A DNA stretch of 64,000 nucleotides from Aureimonas sp. AU22 (GTDB lineage: Bacteria > Pseudomonadota > Alphaproteobacteria > Rhizobiales > Rhizobiaceae), in NCBI RefSeq assembly GCF_001463745.1, contig NZ_BBWJ01000014.1, forward strand, positions 124,001 to 188,000, read 5' to 3'. Position numbers and translations under genes: made by a program. A model generated the notes under the pieces. The model made no database searches and was not told where the DNA came from. It saw only the letters and a program-made list of their open reading frames with translations. This document shows, one piece after another, positions 62,649 to 64,000 of the stretch (position 1 is its first letter; the number at the start of each line of letters is the position of its first letter).

Positions 62649-63104
62649 ATGCCGACATGGAAGATGGGTTTCGCCGGGCTGGTGATTTCGGCGGCGCTGA
62701 TGGCGCCGCTCGTTCCGGCCGTCGCGCAGAACACGGACGTCATCGCCGAGCGCCAGCAGCTCATGAAGAACAACGCCAAGGCCGCTCGGGCCGCCAGCGC
62801 GCTGATCAAGGGTGAGGAGCCCTACGAGGCGTCCAAGGCGACCGACATCCTCCAGACGCTGAACACGGACGCCAAGAAGTTCGGCACGCTGTTCCCCGAG
62901 GACTCCAAGACGGGTGGCAAGACCGAGGCTTCGCCCGCGATCTGGGAGAAGCCGGACGAATTCCAGGCAGCCAACGCGAAGTTCGTGGCCGACACGCAGG
63001 CCGCGCTCGACGCCAAGCCGGCCGACGTGGACGCCTTCAAGACGGCGTTCGCGGGCGTCGCCGCCAACTGCCAGAGCTGCCACCAGCAGTTCCGCGCCAA
63101 GTAG
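62649..63104 (+). CDS. Cytochrome c' (class II)
   Basis: Periplasmic four-helix c-type cytochrome, 151 residues. A signal peptide ends PAVAQ; the haem site CQSCHQQF lies near the C-terminus (Cys141, Cys144, His145), the diagnostic position for class II. Helix A starts ERQQLMKNNAKAARA, with the Met/Lys region that lines the distal side. Cytochromes c' bind NO and can protect from nitrosative stress. GGGAG lies 8 nt before the ATG. A diheme cytochrome gene follows after 9 nt, suggesting an electron-transfer pair. Confidence 0.93.
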   Translation: MPTWKMGFAGLVISAALMAPLVPAVAQNTDVIAERQQLMKNNAKAARAASALIKGEEPYEASKATDILQTLNTDAKKFGTLFPEDSKTGGKTEASPAIWEKPDEFQAANAKFVADTQAALDAKPADVDAFKTAFAGVAANCQSCHQQFRAK

Positions 63105-63113
63105 GCTCCGCTC

Positions 63114-64000
63114 GTGGCCGCGCGTGGCGTCCTCGTTGCGCTGGGAGCCGTCGTCCTTCTGGCCGGCGCGGCCTATGCCCTGACGAGCCCGACGCGGCTG
63201 GAGCCGGAGGCGATCGCGGCCGAGGGCAGCGGCGATGCGGTGCGCGGCGAGCGCCTGTTCCATGCGGGTGGCTGCGCTTCCTGCCATGCGCCCGCGGAAG
63301 GCCAGGGCGACGGGCCCGTGGCGTTGGCTGGCGGGCCGCCTCTGGTGACGAAGTTCGGCACCTTCCACGCGCCCAACATCTCGCCCGACCCGCAGGCCGG
63401 CATTGGCGCCTGGTCGCTCGCCGACTTCGCCAATGCCATGCAGCGCGGCGTCGGTCCGAACGGCGAGCCGCTCTATCCAGCCTTCCCGTACACGTCCTAC
63501 GCCCGGATGACGCCGGGGGACGTCGCGGATCTCCACGCCTATCTTCTGACCCTGCCGGCGTCCGACGTCGTCGCGCCGGCGCACGAGCTGAGCTTCCCGT
63601 TCAACATCCGACGGGGCGTCGGTCTCTGGCAGCGGGTCTTCCTCGACCCGAAGCCCGTGGTGGCGCTGCCGGCCGACGCGCCCGAACTCGTGAAGCGGGG
63701 GCAGTATCTGGTGGAGGGTCCCGGCCATTGCGGCGAATGCCATACGCCGCGGTCCCTCGGCGGCCTCGGCGGTCTCGACGATGCGCGCTGGCTCGCCGGC
63801 GGCCCCGCCCCGGAGGGCGACGGCAACATCCCGAACATCACGCCGGGCGGTGCGGTCGCGGACTGGTCGCAATCCGATCTCGTGAACTACTTCGAGACCG
63901 GCTTCACGCCGGACTTCGATAGCGTCGGCGGCTCCATGGTCGCCGTGCAGAACAATCTGGCACGGCTTCCGCCGGAAGATCGCGAGGCGATCGCCGCCTA
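63114..64000 (+). CDS. Diheme cytochrome c (3' end outside the window)
   Basis: The first 295 codons of a membrane-anchored or exported diheme cytochrome c. A GTG start 9 nt after the cytochrome c' stop gives a hydrophobic N-terminal segment (residues 5-22). Haem sites are CASCH (Cys54, Cys57, His58) and CGECH (Cys206, Cys209, His210), each followed by a matching domain with NISPD and NITPGG motifs. This is like the diheme cytochromes accompanying alcohol/aldehyde or nitrite-type dehydrogenases. It probably exchanges electrons with cytochrome c' upstream. The stop codon is not in the window. Confidence 0.88.
   Translation, partial: MAARGVLVALGAVVLLAGAAYALTSPTRLEPEAIAAEGSGDAVRGERLFHAGGCASCHAPAEGQGDGPVALAGGPPLVTKFGTFHAPNISPDPQAGIGAWSLADFANAMQRGVGPNGEPLYPAFPYTSYARMTPGDVADLHAYLLTLPASDVVAPAHELSFPFNIRRGVGLWQRVFLDPKPVVALPADAPELVKRGQYLVEGPGHCGECHTPRSLGGLGGLDDARWLAGGPAPEGDGNIPNITPGGAVADWSQSDLVNYFETGFTPDFDSVGGSMVAVQNNLARLPPEDREAIAA

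Noticed and set aside
1-64000. tRNA, rRNA, CRISPR, prophage or insertion-sequence content
   Set aside because: No cloverleaf with a GGTTCGA-type arm, no regularly spaced repeats, no transposase or integrase motifs seen on either strand by eye.

Overview
The window is about 64 kb of high-GC, densely coding bacterial chromosome. It holds 63 protein-coding genes (the first and last cut by the window edges) and no rRNA, tRNA, CRISPR array, phage gene or insertion sequence that I can recognise. Gene content points to an alphaproteobacterium of the Rhizobiales (Hyphomicrobiales): an Omp25/31-type surface protein, DUF992, DUF1007, DUF3750, a rhizobial-type asparaginase, a RegB/RegA (ActS/ActR) redox pair, an aa3 oxidase subunit IV and the D-tagatose kinase/epimerase pair known from Agrobacterium. 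An Aurantimonadaceae-like host fits, but that is inference.

Layout. 0-6 kb: an esterase lipoprotein with an acetyltransferase, two exported proteins, a LacI regulator with a D-2-hydroxyacid dehydrogenase, and a MarR regulator. 6-12 kb: a creatininase-family hydrolase, a His-rich CobW-type GTPase coupled to a WD40 protein, a multi-PAS HWE histidine kinase and a GNAT protein. 12-20 kb: a group IV ornithine/lysine decarboxylase, a LysR regulator, an L,D-transpeptidase, a DUF1007/NicO metal-export pair, a C26 amidotransferase, a ParA-like protein with a degenerate P-loop, recX and a PfpI-family protein. 20-31 kb: an orphan aa3 oxidase subunit IV, a TPR lipoprotein, a FUSC transporter, a class I aldolase, an Omp25-like protein, a fructokinase and an asparaginase. 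31-38 kb: a NYN-LOTUS protein, CorA, a HerA-like ATPase, small membrane proteins and a fused dihydroxyacetone kinase.

38.6-49.2 kb is the most interesting stretch: two adjacent carbohydrate modules. The first (a PfkB-type D-tagatose kinase, a PF08013 D-tagatose-6-phosphate 4-epimerase, a Gfo/Idh/MocA oxidoreductase and an esterase) is divergent from a LacI regulator, with a near-perfect 22-bp palindrome ending one base before that regulator's ATG. The second has a homologue of the ADP-dependent glucokinase/phosphofructokinase family, a polyol-type SDR and a DeoR regulator in one operon, divergent from a TIM-barrel aldolase-like protein. The order dehydrogenase - kinase - aldolase suggests polyol or ketose breakdown whose substrate I cannot name. 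Neither module has its own transporter.

49.2-56.3 kb is a tightly overlapped operon cyoABCD-SURF1-regB-regA, tying a quinol oxidase to the redox two-component system that usually controls terminal oxidases. 56.4-64 kb carries an MFS symporter, small stress-like proteins, a DHH phosphoesterase, kynureninase, a second L,D-transpeptidase, an Fe/Mn superoxide dismutase, a cytochrome c' and the start of a diheme cytochrome c.

Most start codons were set by eye from Shine-Dalgarno (SD) spacing, four-base overlaps and signal peptides; doubtful ones are flagged.
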